This document shows positions 24,391 to 34,908 of a stretch of 64,000 nt of DNA, one piece after another; within the stretch, counting starts at the first letter, position 1; every line of letters begins with the position of its first letter. Origin of the DNA: Cytospora piceicola (taxonomy: Eukaryota; Ascomycota; Sordariomycetes; Diaporthales; Cytosporaceae); assembly GCA_023375675.1 (NCBI GenBank), contig JALQBC010000009.1:62001-126000 (forward strand), in the 5' to 3' direction. The notes under the pieces were generated by a model. The model searched no databases. It was not told the origin of the DNA and saw only the letters and a list, made by a program, of their open reading frames with translations. Position numbers and translations under genes: made by a program.

Positions 24391-25306
24391 ATGAAGAGAG
24401 TTACCGTCGTGGCCGTTGCCGCTTTCGCATCTCAGGCTCTCGCTAGGCCTGAGCCCATGCCTTACAAGCCTGTCAAGGCCTTCATTTCCACTCGGGAAAT
24501 ATTTGGTCTGGACCGCCGCGATACAGATGGTTACTCCCCGTACCAGTCCATCTGCGGAGCAGGCACCACATGTGCTCAAGCTGTATGTTGAATTCCTTTG
24601 CCTCTGGTTCCTTTTATTTGCCCCGGGTCTTTGAACAAGCTAACACACATCAATATAGTGTGGCGATACGTACAACCAATGCGCCTCCTCGGACAACCAG
24701 ATGCACTGCTATGATACGCAAGCCAATGAGTCCTGCTGTCCAGACGGCACCGGAAATTCATGCGATGAGGGCTATTACTGCAGTGTGGATTCCACCAGCC
24801 AGACTTGGTGCTGCCCCGAAGGAATGGACTTGAACACTTGCGCCTCCAAGTACCAGGTTACCGGGAGCCTTCACACTACCTCTGTGGTCCTGACGACCTC
24901 CACCACCTCCACCTCTTCCACCTCTTCCGCCTCCTCCAGCACTTCTGCCACGAGCACGTCGGTGGTTTCCTCGACTACTTCTTCAGTGGCTTCATCGATC
25001 ACCACCTCCGCTTCTACCCATGCTGCTTCGCATGTTGCGTCCCATGCTACACCCCCGGTTGCTACCTCAGCCGCCTTGATCGGTGGTGTCTTCTTTGACA
25101 CCGGGAACGGTACAGCCGGTGCGGTATCTGCCACTAGCTCATACGGGGCATCCGCGACCAGCAAAACCTCGACAAGCGCCTCCGGTTCTGCTGCTTCCGA
25201 CTCTGCATCGGCGACAGACTCTTCTGCTACAAGCGGTGCATCGAGCTCCAGCCCTGCTGCTTTCCTGGCACTCCTCGGTGCTGCCGCTTTCATCGCCTTG
25301 GTTTGA
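24391..25306 (+). CDS. GPI-anchored cysteine-rich, Ser/Thr-rich cell surface protein, 279 aa
   Basis: Two exons, 24391-24582 and 24659-25306; intron GTATGT to TATAG with CTAAC near the end, phase 0. Residues 1-18 are a signal peptide ending AQ..LA. A dibasic RR at about 50 could be a processing site. Residues about 57-130 hold 12 cysteines, including two CC pairs (ESCCPDG and WCCPEG), in a compact domain. From about 140 onward the chain is almost only Ser, Thr and Ala, suited to O-glycosylation. The last 20 residues are hydrophobic after a small-residue stretch (SGASSSSPAA), which is a typical GPI signal. It probably sits in the cell wall or outer plasma membrane. The pattern resembles Cys-rich GPI proteins widespread in Pezizomycotina. 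Function is unknown. Confidence 0.85.
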
Positions 25307-27827
25307 AGCCACTTGGACTTCGATAACTGTGCCTTTGGGGCCGTTATTACCTGAAATATGACTTACGACACGATCGTCATGCCGAGTGATGTATCAGACC
25401 GGTGCGACGCCACATGGCCAGTTGAGGTGATATTCTGTGGGACGCCTATGTGAGATAACCGCGTGTGTTGCCTGGTCGCCTTAACGAAAATTTGCGGGTG
25501 TTTTTAAATGACTGTTACGACGGGGATTGGGGCGAAAAGAGTGATTAATACCACCAGTCCACCATGCTGGACGGATCTAATTCTCCCGTACTAATATTTT
25601 GTAATGTTCTTCCACGTCTGTGATACCTGGCCTGGCTTGGGCTTGGGCTTAATAGTTTACTTCGGGCCCCAAAGAAACATACAAGAATAATAAATAAAGC
25701 AAAAATCTATCATACGACCCAGAAACATTTGCGCCTTCACTTTGTCTGGGCTTGATAGTGATGGCTACACGAAGACATGCTACCAGCCTCATTGTGGAAC
25801 CTCAGAGTTGTCGCTTTTATGCCGTCCAAGATAATGGGCTTGTTCTCTACCAATCACTACCTAATATTCGGGACGCACCATTCTAGAACCAGGATTATGA
25901 AACAGGACCATCGGCTGTCTGAGTCCGGTATCACTTTCTTCTTCTAGGATGCATTTCATCGCGGTCCGGGACATTGGCATAACAGGAGCAAGTCCACGCC
26001 AGGGCGCTGGAGACTCGAACCTACAATCTTACCAGGCGTTATAATTGTTGTTTTGCAACTGTACCCAAGGATTCTGTTACACATTATCTACTGCATCGCA
26101 TCAGCTCCAATAACTGGAAGATGTCGAATGTACGCGAGTGGGCACTAACGACACCCGTCGATGCACATCTCGCTGCGCGGATTTGCAGAAGTCTGCTTTG
26201 GCATCCATTCATCTGGTATCATGTTATAAACATGAAAAACAACATTGGTTACCCGGGTAAACTGTAGAAAACATTTCCCATCCGTTCGTCCTGTCGACCC
26301 ATGTTTCCATCAAACATCGGAGACGTCAATATACCCAAGTGTATCTTGACGTTCATCATCTAGGCAGACGCAGTTTCCAAGGGGTCATGTTCCAGACAAT
26401 CTACCTTCATGGAGGACTACAACGTCACCCGCAAACGCTTAGCACTTCGCACCATCTGCTTCAGAGTCTGCTCTCCCTGAAAGACGATCTGCACCAGATG
26501 TCCCCGGGTCATCACGGCCAAGCTGTTCGACTTTCCACACAGGGAATCGACTGGTTCCAAGACAGTATAAGCCCAAAGACGCAACGCCTGAGACCAATAT
26601 GGTGCAGTGGGGTGCGATCCATGGCCATGGATCTTGTAGAATGTGATAAGGATGCCCTCAAATGACCTTGCGCAGTCCGTGGAGAGGATCCACTTCCACT
26701 GGCTGACCAGCTCTTCGATGGCAAACAACAAGGAGGGCTTGCCGGCCGTTGACCAATCCCAGGAGCGGATGGTTTGTATACCTAGGTATAGGTCCTCCTC
26801 GTTCGAACAAAACGCCCCAGTTCGAGGAGCGAGGGCATTCAAACTATGCGTTGAGGCCTCAACAGTCAACGATGCATGTGCGGCCGACTTTCACCAGCCT
26901 GCTGCTGGCAAAGGGCAGGACTGGACGGCACACATACCACTCAAAATCAAGGCGCTCGCCCCTCGCGATGGATACTCAGTGGACGAATGCTGGCAACTGG
27001 ACGCGGCACCAGAATATGCGAGGTCAGCCCTGAACTGGATCGTGGCCGGGGATACCACACCCAGGCGGGGTTCTCGATCATCGATCCGCATAGCACGGCG
27101 GGCGAGGCGTGGGCTCCTGCCGTGCAGTGAGTCTCCTTTTGGTCATGGGTCCACAGGATTCATGTTCCCTGCCCAGGACATCGTCGGACTGAAGGGGCAT
27201 ACCCGGCGTGCTTGCTGTAGGCTGACGGTCATTCTCAACGGTCTGATTCGCATGACTGCTCCTCGAATCGCTCCAGGCCAGGGAACCGGTAACAACACGG
27301 TTGACACGTCTGTTGCGCACCTTGTGGCCGGGGCCATTTCGTCCTCGGTGCTAATCGCTGCTGATCAGGCCTCGACGAGCACCATTGCCGGACATTATAC
27401 GGAGTTCCCGAGCGATGAGTAGATGGTTTTGGCTCAGGTGCCGTTCCTGGACAGTAATATTACTGCACATACCGTTCTGAATCACGGCTCATATGGGAGT
27501 GTGGGTCGAGTGGATATGAGGATTTGGGTGCTGGTGTTGTGTTTCTGTCCATCTTGAGGCTGATATGGGGAATATCTGTATTAGTGGCTTAATACCTGCT
27601 GGCTGCATAATTTGCTGTACAGTAATTGGCGTAGCGCATGATGTTGCAGTGTGTTCTGAGTGGAACTTTTCACCCCGATAGCACCGCAAACCAAACTCAA
27701 TCCATTGATCATCTTCGCGGCACTCACTCTCCGCACTTGGGGAACAGTACGATGTACACAGTACTGTAAGCGACAAACAGGAACCACCTTTCCTTCGCAA
27801 CGATACCGTGCCTGAATCGAAGCGAAT
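25307..27827. other. Spacer upstream of the P450 gene
   Basis: Open frames on both strands (for example 26652-27422 plus, 26417-26869 minus) overlap each other and show no motif I recognise. One palindrome copy lies at 26779-26788. An eroded gene in 26.3-27.4 kb cannot be excluded. Confidence 0.5.
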
Positions 27828-29638
27828 ATGAACACGCTCAGCCTCCAAGGGCTGTATGTCGTAGCAGCTGTGCAACTCATAATCGGCGTATTCAGCCTGC
27901 TCGTCTGGCGCAGGTGCTTCTCTCCCCTGAGCGACATCCCCGGACCATTCATCGCCTCACTCTCGCGACTATGGCACGTCAAGCACATCTTGGCTGGCGA
28001 CCACAACACCCAGTCGGTTGCTTTGCACAGGAAGCATGGTGTGTGAAGACGCGACACCGGTGGGTGGGGGACCAAGTGAAAGACTGACACACCCATCCTC
28101 AACTCGCTCAGGTCACTTCGTCCGCATAGCTCCTAATGAAGTGAGCATCAGCCACCCGGACGGAATAAAGAAGGTCTTATTGGCTCCGCTGGAGAAGGCA
28201 TCCTGGTACAAGGCGATGGCCATACCTGATTATCGGTTTCAGACGCCGCACAGTGAGACCGACCCAAAGCGCAAGGTGGCTATGAGTAGAAACTTTGCTG
28301 CTGGCTATACAATGGCGAATCTGCTGCATAACGAAAGGCACATTGACGAGATGGTTGAGCTGTTCCTGGGCTGGGTGGACAGGTTTGCAGAGTCCGGGAA
28401 GCCCATGGATTTGGGGTTATGTTTCACCTTTACCACCTCGGATATCATGTCAGTCCATCAGTTGTTGGAGCAGATGCACATAACCAACCCCTGCCCCGTC
28501 CTCAGCATGGTACCTTCCGCATCACAGCGACACGCGTCACATACCCGATGTCAATTCTTAGGGCTGACGTGACCTAGGGGAGAATTGCTCTTCTCCCAGC
28601 CGTTTGGCTTTCTCAGTCAGGGCAAGGATATCGGCAACGCCATAGCAAACTCGATCCCGCTGAATGCATATGCTGCTGTAATGGGCTTCTTTGGTAGGAC
28701 GCACATGTTATTGGTCGGCAACCCCTTGATTACACGGCTGCGCGTTCTGCCTATGGGCCACCTGTATAACCACGCCGTCCAGGCCATCGAAAAGCGCCTT
28801 GCCAGCACAGACGCAAGATTCGACATGATATCACACTGGTCCAAGTCGATGGAAAGAGACCCAGACATGACCGTGAGGGACATCTATGCCAAGGCGACGA
28901 GCGACGTTGGCGCCGGGCTTGATACGGTGGCGATTGGTCTGTCGAGTTTCGTCTATCATATGATACGCCATCCCAATGCGTGGCGGCGAGTGCGTGTGGA
29001 GATCGAAGAGGCCCAGAAGATGAAGGGCCTGTGCGAGGATGGGATTATCTCATATGCGTTTACATCGAGATTGCCGTTCCTCCAGGCCGGTATCAGAGAA
29101 AGCATCAGAGTACATGGGCCTGCGTGCTGTGGGTATTTACCCCATTGCATTTGACCATACCTACTGACTGAGCTCATTTTTTTGGTATCCAGTTCCACTG
29201 GCAAGAGTAGCCCCAGCAGAAGGTGTCACGATCGGTGAGAAGTATTTTCCCATGGGTACCACTCTGTCCATCAATCCGTGGGTGATGCACTACTCGACCA
29301 AGTTTTGGGGCCAAGATGCGGCAGAGTTCAAGCCAGACCGTTGGATGGTGAATGACGATGCTGCTGTGATGATGGACAAGTATTTTATACCCGTAAGTCC
29401 CTTGGATAAGGTACTGCCGTTGATGATTGCTGATGGCGGCGGACAGTGGGGCGTAGGCTATCAATCCTGTCCGGGTCAGAATACTGCCAAGATCGAACTC
29501 TCCAAGCTCGCAGCTGTCCTGGTAAGAGACTACAACATTCGCCAGGTGGACGAGGGCAAGGAGTGGGAATGGAAGGCGTATATCACTTGTGTTCCTCACT
29601 GTTGGGACTGTTATGTCAGCAAACGGACGGTCGGGTAG
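27828..29638 (+). CDS. Cytochrome P450 monooxygenase, 496 aa
   Basis: Five exons: 27828-28038, 28112-28448, 28578-29128, 29193-29392, 29447-29638. Splices restore KHG-HFVRIAPNE, SDIM-GELLFS, HGPAC-FPLARVAP and the haem region. N-terminal residues about 9-26 are a membrane anchor, followed by SDIPGPF. The I-helix reads SDVGAGLDTVAIGLS, the K-helix has ESIR (the ExxR motif), the PERF region reads FKPDRW, and the haem loop is WGVGYQSCPGQ with the Cys ligand; the usual first Phe is Trp. The arrangement resembles pisatin-demethylase-like fungal P450s. It is likely an ER-bound oxygenase. Substrate is unknown. No biosynthetic core enzyme lies nearby, so this is not an obvious metabolite cluster. The fourth intron (54 nt) keeps the frame open if retained. 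Confidence 0.88.
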
Positions 29639-30062
29639 TCTGGAGGGTACCGGGTGCGTGGTTCAACGGCGAGTTTGGCCTGTCGTCGTAGTAGAACATG
29701 GCCATGATAAGGCAAAGTAGAAGGTCGCAACTGTACTTCAAGTACACACCTAGATATTCAAGTACCTAGGCAGGCAAGTACGTGAATACTCAGGTGCATA
29801 CATACCTACCTAGGTAGGTAGACTACATACATACATACATACATGCAAGCGTGATGATGTGCATTGTTTGCGGATCCCCCACAAAGGCTGCTTCGGGTCG
29901 ACCCGTTGAAGGGCCTGTGCTTGGAGCTAAAGAGTTAAGGTTTGACCGCCCGGCAGAAATTTAATCTAGGTCCCTCGGCCAACTTGGGAAGCTTTCGGTT
30001 ACAAAATTTCCTAGGGGTCATCCAGCAAACCTCGAAGTCGCAGCCTTTCTCTACCCTCCCAT
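29639..30062. other. Spacer between P450 and Trm1
   Basis: Contains palindrome copies at 29763-29770 and 29807-29816 and a run of CATA repeats (about 29826-29846). The remainder is probably the Trm1 promoter. Confidence 0.65.
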
Positions 30063-32213
30063 ATGCTTTCGCGCCCTACGTGCTCGATCCTCAGCCAACT
30101 TACAGGACGCGTGACCCGACTTGCAAATTCAATAATACCGTTTTGTCCAGTCACACCAGCAATGGCTTCCGAAGCTCCAGGCATTGATGCGACGCCCGCC
30201 GCGGGCCAAACCATTTTCCAACGCGGCAAGCGATATACCACGATCCGGGAGGGCCGCGCCTTCATCCTCGTCCCAGAACCTGCCAAGGCCGCAGCCGACC
30301 AGAAGGATATCCGTAGCAAAGACGGCCCCGTACAGTCGGTCTTCTACAACCCAATCCAGCAATTCAACCGGGACTTGACCGTGCTCGCGATCAAGGCACA
30401 CGGAGAGGAAACGGTCGAGAGGAGGAAGAAAGCCATCGAAGCAAAAATCAAGAGAAATAACGAGAAGAAGAGGAAGCGACAAGATCCAAAGGCTACAGAC
30501 GATAATTCGGAGAAGGTCGCCAAAACCCACGATGGCGCTACACCACAAGAATCAAAGGCTGCCCAGGCCATGTCTCCAGAGGTTGAAGAAGCTATTGGGG
30601 AGGTCAAATACGCGATAGAGCAGGCGGCGAATAACGGCACCTCCATGCAACAACAGACCAAGACTGAGGCCGAGGACGTTCAGATGCAAGATGCTGCTGC
30701 AGAGGACCAGACTGCCAACGAGTCCGCCAACGCACCAGCTGATCAGATACCAGTGCGGGAGATCAGGCCGTCATTCACAATCCTGGATGCTCTATCTGCT
30801 ACGGGGCTACGTGCCCTGCGGTACGCCCAAGAAATGCCCTTCGTCACCAAAGTAACCGCAAACGACCTTGACCCGTCTGCTGTGGAGTCGATCAAGCGCA
30901 ACATAATGCACAACAAACTGGAAGACAAGATCGAGGTGACCAAGGGAGATGCCCTGGGCCACATGTACATGAAGATAGCGGAGCAGCTAGCGCTTACCGA
31001 GAAGGACAAAGCGCAGGGAAAGAGTGGGAAGTACGACGTTCTCGACCTGGATCCGTACGGCACGGCAGCGACTTTCCTCGATGCCGCTGTGCAAGCGGTC
31101 CGCGACGATGGCGGTCTCCTGTGTGTCACTTGCACTGACGCTGGTGTCTGGGCCTCCAATGGCTACCCGGAGAAGGCGTTTGCGCTGTACGGTGGCGTCC
31201 CTATCAAGGGCAACCACTCACATGAGGTCGGATTGCGCCTCATCTTGCATTCGATTGCTACCTCGGCCGCCCGATACGGCCTGACGATTGAGCCGCTGCT
31301 TTCGTTGTCCATCGACTTCTACGCTCGAGTATTCGTCAGGATAAGGAAGTCGCCGGCAGCTGTCAAGTTCGCAGCTGGCAAGACCATGATCATGTACAAC
31401 TGCGACACGGGCTGCGGCGCTTGGTCTACCCAACTGCTATTGAGGAATAAGTCGAGTCCCAACAAGAATGGAAATGGCAGCTTTTACAAGCACTCGATGA
31501 CCCATGGACCGACGGCGGATCAACATTGCGAACATTGCGGATTCAAGACGCACATTGCTGGCCCCATGTATGCCGGCCGGCTGCACTCGCCCGACTTTGT
31601 CAAGCGCATACTAGACAAGCTACCTGAGGCCGACAAGGAGGTCTATGGCACCACGGAGCGGATCAAGGGGATGCTGACGACCGCGCTAGAGGAGCATTTG
31701 GAGGAGGTCGGGACAGAGGGACGGCCCAAGTCCAAGGATGAGGCGCTGGCAGAGATCGAGCCATACCCATTCTTCTTCCTGCCCTCGCAGCTCGCTCGCA
31801 CTGTACACTGTGCCACACCTGGCGAGGATGCTCTCCGTGGTGCGATCCGGGGCCTGGGATACCGCGTGACGCGAAGTCACTGCAAGCCCGGCAGCATCAA
31901 GACCGATGCGCCGTGGAGTGTGCTCTGGGAGATCATCAGGGAATGGACCAGGCAGAAGGCGCCCATCAAGGAGGCCAACATCAAGCCTGGCACACCTGGA
32001 TTCCGGATACTGGGACTGAAGGCTCAGGACCAGGCGACCGAGCCAAAGGAAGACCGTGCAAAGGTCGAGGTCGAGAAGAAAGAGGAAGAGGCGACGAAGG
32101 AGGTCGTCTTTGATGAGGGACTTGGCCGAGAGAAAAACAAGGAGAAGCTCATCCGATACCAGATGAACCCGAGGGAGAACTGGGGTCCTATGAACAGGGC
32201 CAAGGGTCAATAG
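30063..32213 (+). CDS. trm1: tRNA (guanine(26)-N(2))-dimethyltransferase Trm1, 716 aa
   Basis: Single exon. It dimethylates G26 of tRNAs with S-adenosylmethionine. Seen: the early YTTIREGRAFILVP motif, a SAM-binding region with LDALSATGLRALRY (about 240-255) and NDLDPSAV, the DLDPYGT catalytic motif (about 328-334), CTDAGVWAS, a zinc-type cluster of Cys residues (DTGCGAW, HCEHCGF), and PYPFFFLPSQLARTVHC. A Lys/Glu-rich insert at about 115-230 and a charged C-terminal tail make it longer than the 570-aa yeast protein. Two in-frame starts are likely: 30063, giving a basic, Ser/Thr-rich, Asp/Glu-free leader that looks like a mitochondrial targeting peptide, and 30162 (MASEAPG), giving a 683-aa nuclear/cytosolic form. 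Yeast TRM1 uses the same principle. Confidence 0.95.
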   Translation: MLSRPTCSILSQLTGRVTRLANSIIPFCPVTPAMASEAPGIDATPAAGQTIFQRGKRYTTIREGRAFILVPEPAKAAADQKDIRSKDGPVQSVFYNPIQQFNRDLTVLAIKAHGEETVERRKKAIEAKIKRNNEKKRKRQDPKATDDNSEKVAKTHDGATPQESKAAQAMSPEVEEAIGEVKYAIEQAANNGTSMQQQTKTEAEDVQMQDAAAEDQTANESANAPADQIPVREIRPSFTILDALSATGLRALRYAQEMPFVTKVTANDLDPSAVESIKRNIMHNKLEDKIEVTKGDALGHMYMKIAEQLALTEKDKAQGKSGKYDVLDLDPYGTAATFLDAAVQAVRDDGGLLCVTCTDAGVWASNGYPEKAFALYGGVPIKGNHSHEVGLRLILHSIATSAARYGLTIEPLLSLSIDFYARVFVRIRKSPAAVKFAAGKTMIMYNCDTGCGAWSTQLLLRNKSSPNKNGNGSFYKHSMTHGPTADQHCEHCGFKTHIAGPMYAGRLHSPDFVKRILDKLPEADKEVYGTTERIKGMLTTALEEHLEEVGTEGRPKSKDEALAEIEPYPFFFLPSQLARTVHCATPGEDALRGAIRGLGYRVTRSHCKPGSIKTDAPWSVLWEIIREWTRQKAPIKEANIKPGTPGFRILGLKAQDQATEPKEDRAKVEVEKKEEEATKEVVFDEGLGREKNKEKLIRYQMNPRENWGPMNRAKGQ

Positions 32214-32811
32214 ATCTACACCCTGTTCGACCGGAGAGGCAATTGAGCCATTCATCCTACGAGCTACGAGATTATTGGAAAGGAGAATAGTCACCTGACC
32301 GGATCTGGTGGATGTTTCGTGTGAGATCTTGGAGAGCCAACAGTCGGCTATAGTTTCGGCGACGAGTGTCGCCTCTCCTGGATGCTCCACTTTGGACAGT
32401 CTTTGGTGTCGTGAAACATCAGGAGGAAGCCATATCTGGCACTTGATCCTGATGGCCATTAGTGTACTATGAGCAGGCGCGCTGTTGACTCGATATCTGC
32501 AGGATCCAATGTTGCTCTCAGAGCGATGCGGATAGGAGCGGCACCGGGGACCGCAGCTTAATCAAGGGTGCGGGCCGGAAGAGCCCCACTAATTTCTCAC
32601 CATCCGCCGCCTATTGATGCAATCCAGTTTACTGGCGGCGTCGTGAGCAATCCAAGAACCGAAACATTTGGACACTTCAGAGCAATCTGACCTTTGTGAT
32701 AGATAAATACCCAGAGCACTTGAGAAATTTAACTTCTTTTCAACCATTTTGTCATCTTTATACCCCTTTCCCCATTGCCTTCCCCTTGAAACGGTCTCAC
32801 GCTGTGCTTTG
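32214..32811. other. Spacer between Trm1 and the lipid kinase-like gene
   Basis: No gene supported. The final 100 bases are CT-rich and probably leader sequence of the next gene. Confidence 0.65.
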
Positions 32812-34233
32812 ATGGCTCTTACAATATCAAGCGACGTCGTCGCTGAGCTGCAACCTGTGGCCCTGCCAAAGGAAGCCTCTCTCGTCAAGTGTGATCAGGA
32901 TAGAATAACCTGGCCAAGTAAAAGTGACGACGGGACCCAAAGCGAACGCTACATCAAACTTGAGGAGATTATTCTCGTCGCAGAAAGTCATGATGGAAGC
33001 TACCTTATTCTCACTTTAAGTCAAGGCGAACAAGACGCCGAGGAGCCTTTCAAACTGTCATCTTTTCTCGCCCGAGACTTGCCGCAAGGGCTTCTGGATC
33101 GATTCCTCCTGAAGAGAGCTCCGGCTGGGCTCGAGACGGGTCGAGAATCAAGTCTGGATGTCATCGTTTCCGTGCGTTCCGGGACCGGTCAGCCCCAGAA
33201 ATTTTACGATGCGATCCTGAAGCCTCTTCTCAAAACTCTCGGTGTGGGGGAGGACTCTTATGGTACCGTCTTCACACAGGATGCCAACAGTGTGAAGCAA
33301 TATGCCCAAGAGAGGTGGGGCCACAAAGCCCATACCGAGCCAGGAGTCACCCACAAGAAAGAAACCGTCATTCTCCTCTCTGGCGACGGGGGCATCGTTG
33401 ACCTCCTCAACGGCAACACGGGGCCCCCGGCGCAGGCGACACTCCCGACGATCGCCCTGATCCCTCTGGGCACCGGCAACGCCCTCTTCCACTCGCTCCA
33501 CAGGCCGCACTACGCGGGGACAGGCTCGCCGGCCCCGTCGCACCTGGTGCTCGCGCTCCGCGCGCTCCTCCGCGGCAGGCCCGCGCCCCTGCCGACGTTC
33601 CAGGCCTCCTTCTCCGAGGGGTCGCGGCTGGCCGGCGGGGGGGCCGGCGGGGCGGCCCCGGCCGGGGCGTCGCGGCTCACGGGGGCCATCGTGGCCAGCT
33701 ACGGGTTCCACTCCCAGCTCGTCTGGGAGAGCGACACGCCCGCGTACCGGAGGCACGGGGACAGGCGCTTCGGCATGGTCGCGCGGGAGCTCCTGGGGGA
33801 GGGCCACGCGTACAGCGCCACGGTGGAGACGTCGGGGTCCGAGCTGGGCACCGCGCGGTTCGGCTACATCCTCGCGACCATGGTGTCGAACCTGGAGAAG
33901 ACGTTCACGATCTCGCCGCACAGCGAGCCGCTGGACGGCCAGCTGCGGCTGGTCCATTTCGGGGACGTGGGCGGGCAGAAGACGATGGAGATCATGGCGG
34001 CGGCGTACAACGAAGGGTCGCACGTGGGGATGAAGTGGACGACAGAGGATGGCGGGGAGCAGGGTGTCGGGTATGAGGCTGTCGAGGAGGTCAAGGTGAC
34101 TACCCTGGAGGAGGACGCCAGGTGGAGGAAGGTATGCATTGACGGGACGATCGTGGAGATCCCGCGGGGCGGGTCGATGACCGTCAAGAAGAGCCCCGAG
34201 GCCAAGCTTCAAGTTCTGGTGCTGGATGCGTGA
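32812..34233 (+). CDS. Diacylglycerol/sphingoid-base kinase catalytic-domain protein, 473 aa
   Basis: Single exon. The start at 32812 is the first in-frame ATG. The N-terminal 110 residues resemble the beta-rich leader of Lcb4-type kinases. The catalytic domain begins with DVIVSVRSGTGQPQKFYD (about 116-133), then VILLSGDGGIVDLLNG with the GDG nucleotide motif (about 190-194), and IALIPLGTGNALFHSL (GTGN, about 220-223). The later part has Gly/Ala-rich inserts around 265-285. It should phosphorylate a lipid, either a long-chain base or diacylglycerol, at membranes; which one is not clear. The first SGTG replaces the usual NPxSG, so the assignment to a precise subfamily is uncertain. From about 33420 the coding sequence is strongly GC-rich compared with its first half. 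Confidence 0.85.
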   Translation: MALTISSDVVAELQPVALPKEASLVKCDQDRITWPSKSDDGTQSERYIKLEEIILVAESHDGSYLILTLSQGEQDAEEPFKLSSFLARDLPQGLLDRFLLKRAPAGLETGRESSLDVIVSVRSGTGQPQKFYDAILKPLLKTLGVGEDSYGTVFTQDANSVKQYAQERWGHKAHTEPGVTHKKETVILLSGDGGIVDLLNGNTGPPAQATLPTIALIPLGTGNALFHSLHRPHYAGTGSPAPSHLVLALRALLRGRPAPLPTFQASFSEGSRLAGGGAGGAAPAGASRLTGAIVASYGFHSQLVWESDTPAYRRHGDRRFGMVARELLGEGHAYSATVETSGSELGTARFGYILATMVSNLEKTFTISPHSEPLDGQLRLVHFGDVGGQKTMEIMAAAYNEGSHVGMKWTTEDGGEQGVGYEAVEEVKVTTLEEDARWRKVCIDGTIVEIPRGGSMTVKKSPEAKLQVLVLDA

Positions 34234-34908
34234 AAAAGCTCTAAGGAAGGGCAGCGGGGTATAGCACAGTTGATGGAGATATGGTTTTGCTGTTTTCTGG
34301 TAAGATGCTATCTAGACAGCCATCGGCCTTTCTCAATGGGTACGGCCGGGTTGCCGTTGCTTCCAGCGTGAGGCTTGAGCACTCTGACGAGAGGGGGAGA
34401 TGGGTCAAAGAAGGCAGGGGCTACACCTCAGAGTGGACGTCCAAGGAGAAGGACGGAGGGGACGATGGCCTTCATCCGATGACTGTGGACTGGAAAGGTC
34501 CGCCGGATCATCAGGTTAAGTATATGCCGACGTTTAGGAGGATGCAGTCATGGTTGCCTTGGAATGAATTTTGGGTAGTGGTATAGCAAGGCCTTGGTGG
34601 AATAAACCCACTGTAGTGGCTATATTCCTTCCACAACATGTCATGGCCTCAGTTTATGCATGTTATTCGTATCGTGAACTTCAAGTTAACCAGACGAGCC
34701 GCGGAGGAAAGAGGGAGGGGGGGGGGTTTATATCCAGATATAAGTATCCGGGATCGGAGCTGCAATGGTCCGACTCGTCCTCGAGAGACCTCATCTCTCA
34801 AACCCCCTTCCCCCAAGGATCTGACTCACTCTGAGTCCCCCCCGTCCTTTCCATCACAGAAGTCGCCTTGACACCAAAATCCCACTCCCATGATCTCAGG
34901 GAAAGGCA
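34234..34908. other. Spacer between lipid kinase-like and GNAT genes
   Basis: An open frame at 34281-34586 (101 codons, ATG) has no recognisable motif and overlaps the expected 3' UTR. A G-run lies at about 34717-34727. Confidence 0.55.

Noticed and set aside
26010..26070. tRNA-like ACTCGAACCT sequence (minus T-loop pattern)
   Set aside because: The T-stem does not pair and no acceptor or anticodon arms can be formed.
26652..27422. 257-codon frame on the plus strand upstream of the P450
   Set aside because: No recognisable domain; an overlapping frame on the other strand is of similar quality. A decayed gene is possible but not supported.
26300..30062. Secondary-metabolite cluster around the P450
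   Set aside because: No polyketide synthase, peptide synthetase, terpene synthase or pathway regulator lies nearby; the next gene is the housekeeping Trm1.
33148..34212. 354-codon frame on the minus strand
   Set aside because: Antisense to the lipid kinase-like gene in its GC-rich part, where stops are rare. The peptide is a low-complexity Arg/Pro-rich chain.
34281..34586. 101-codon frame after the lipid kinase-like gene
   Set aside because: It lies in the likely 3' UTR, has no motif and ends without family resemblance.
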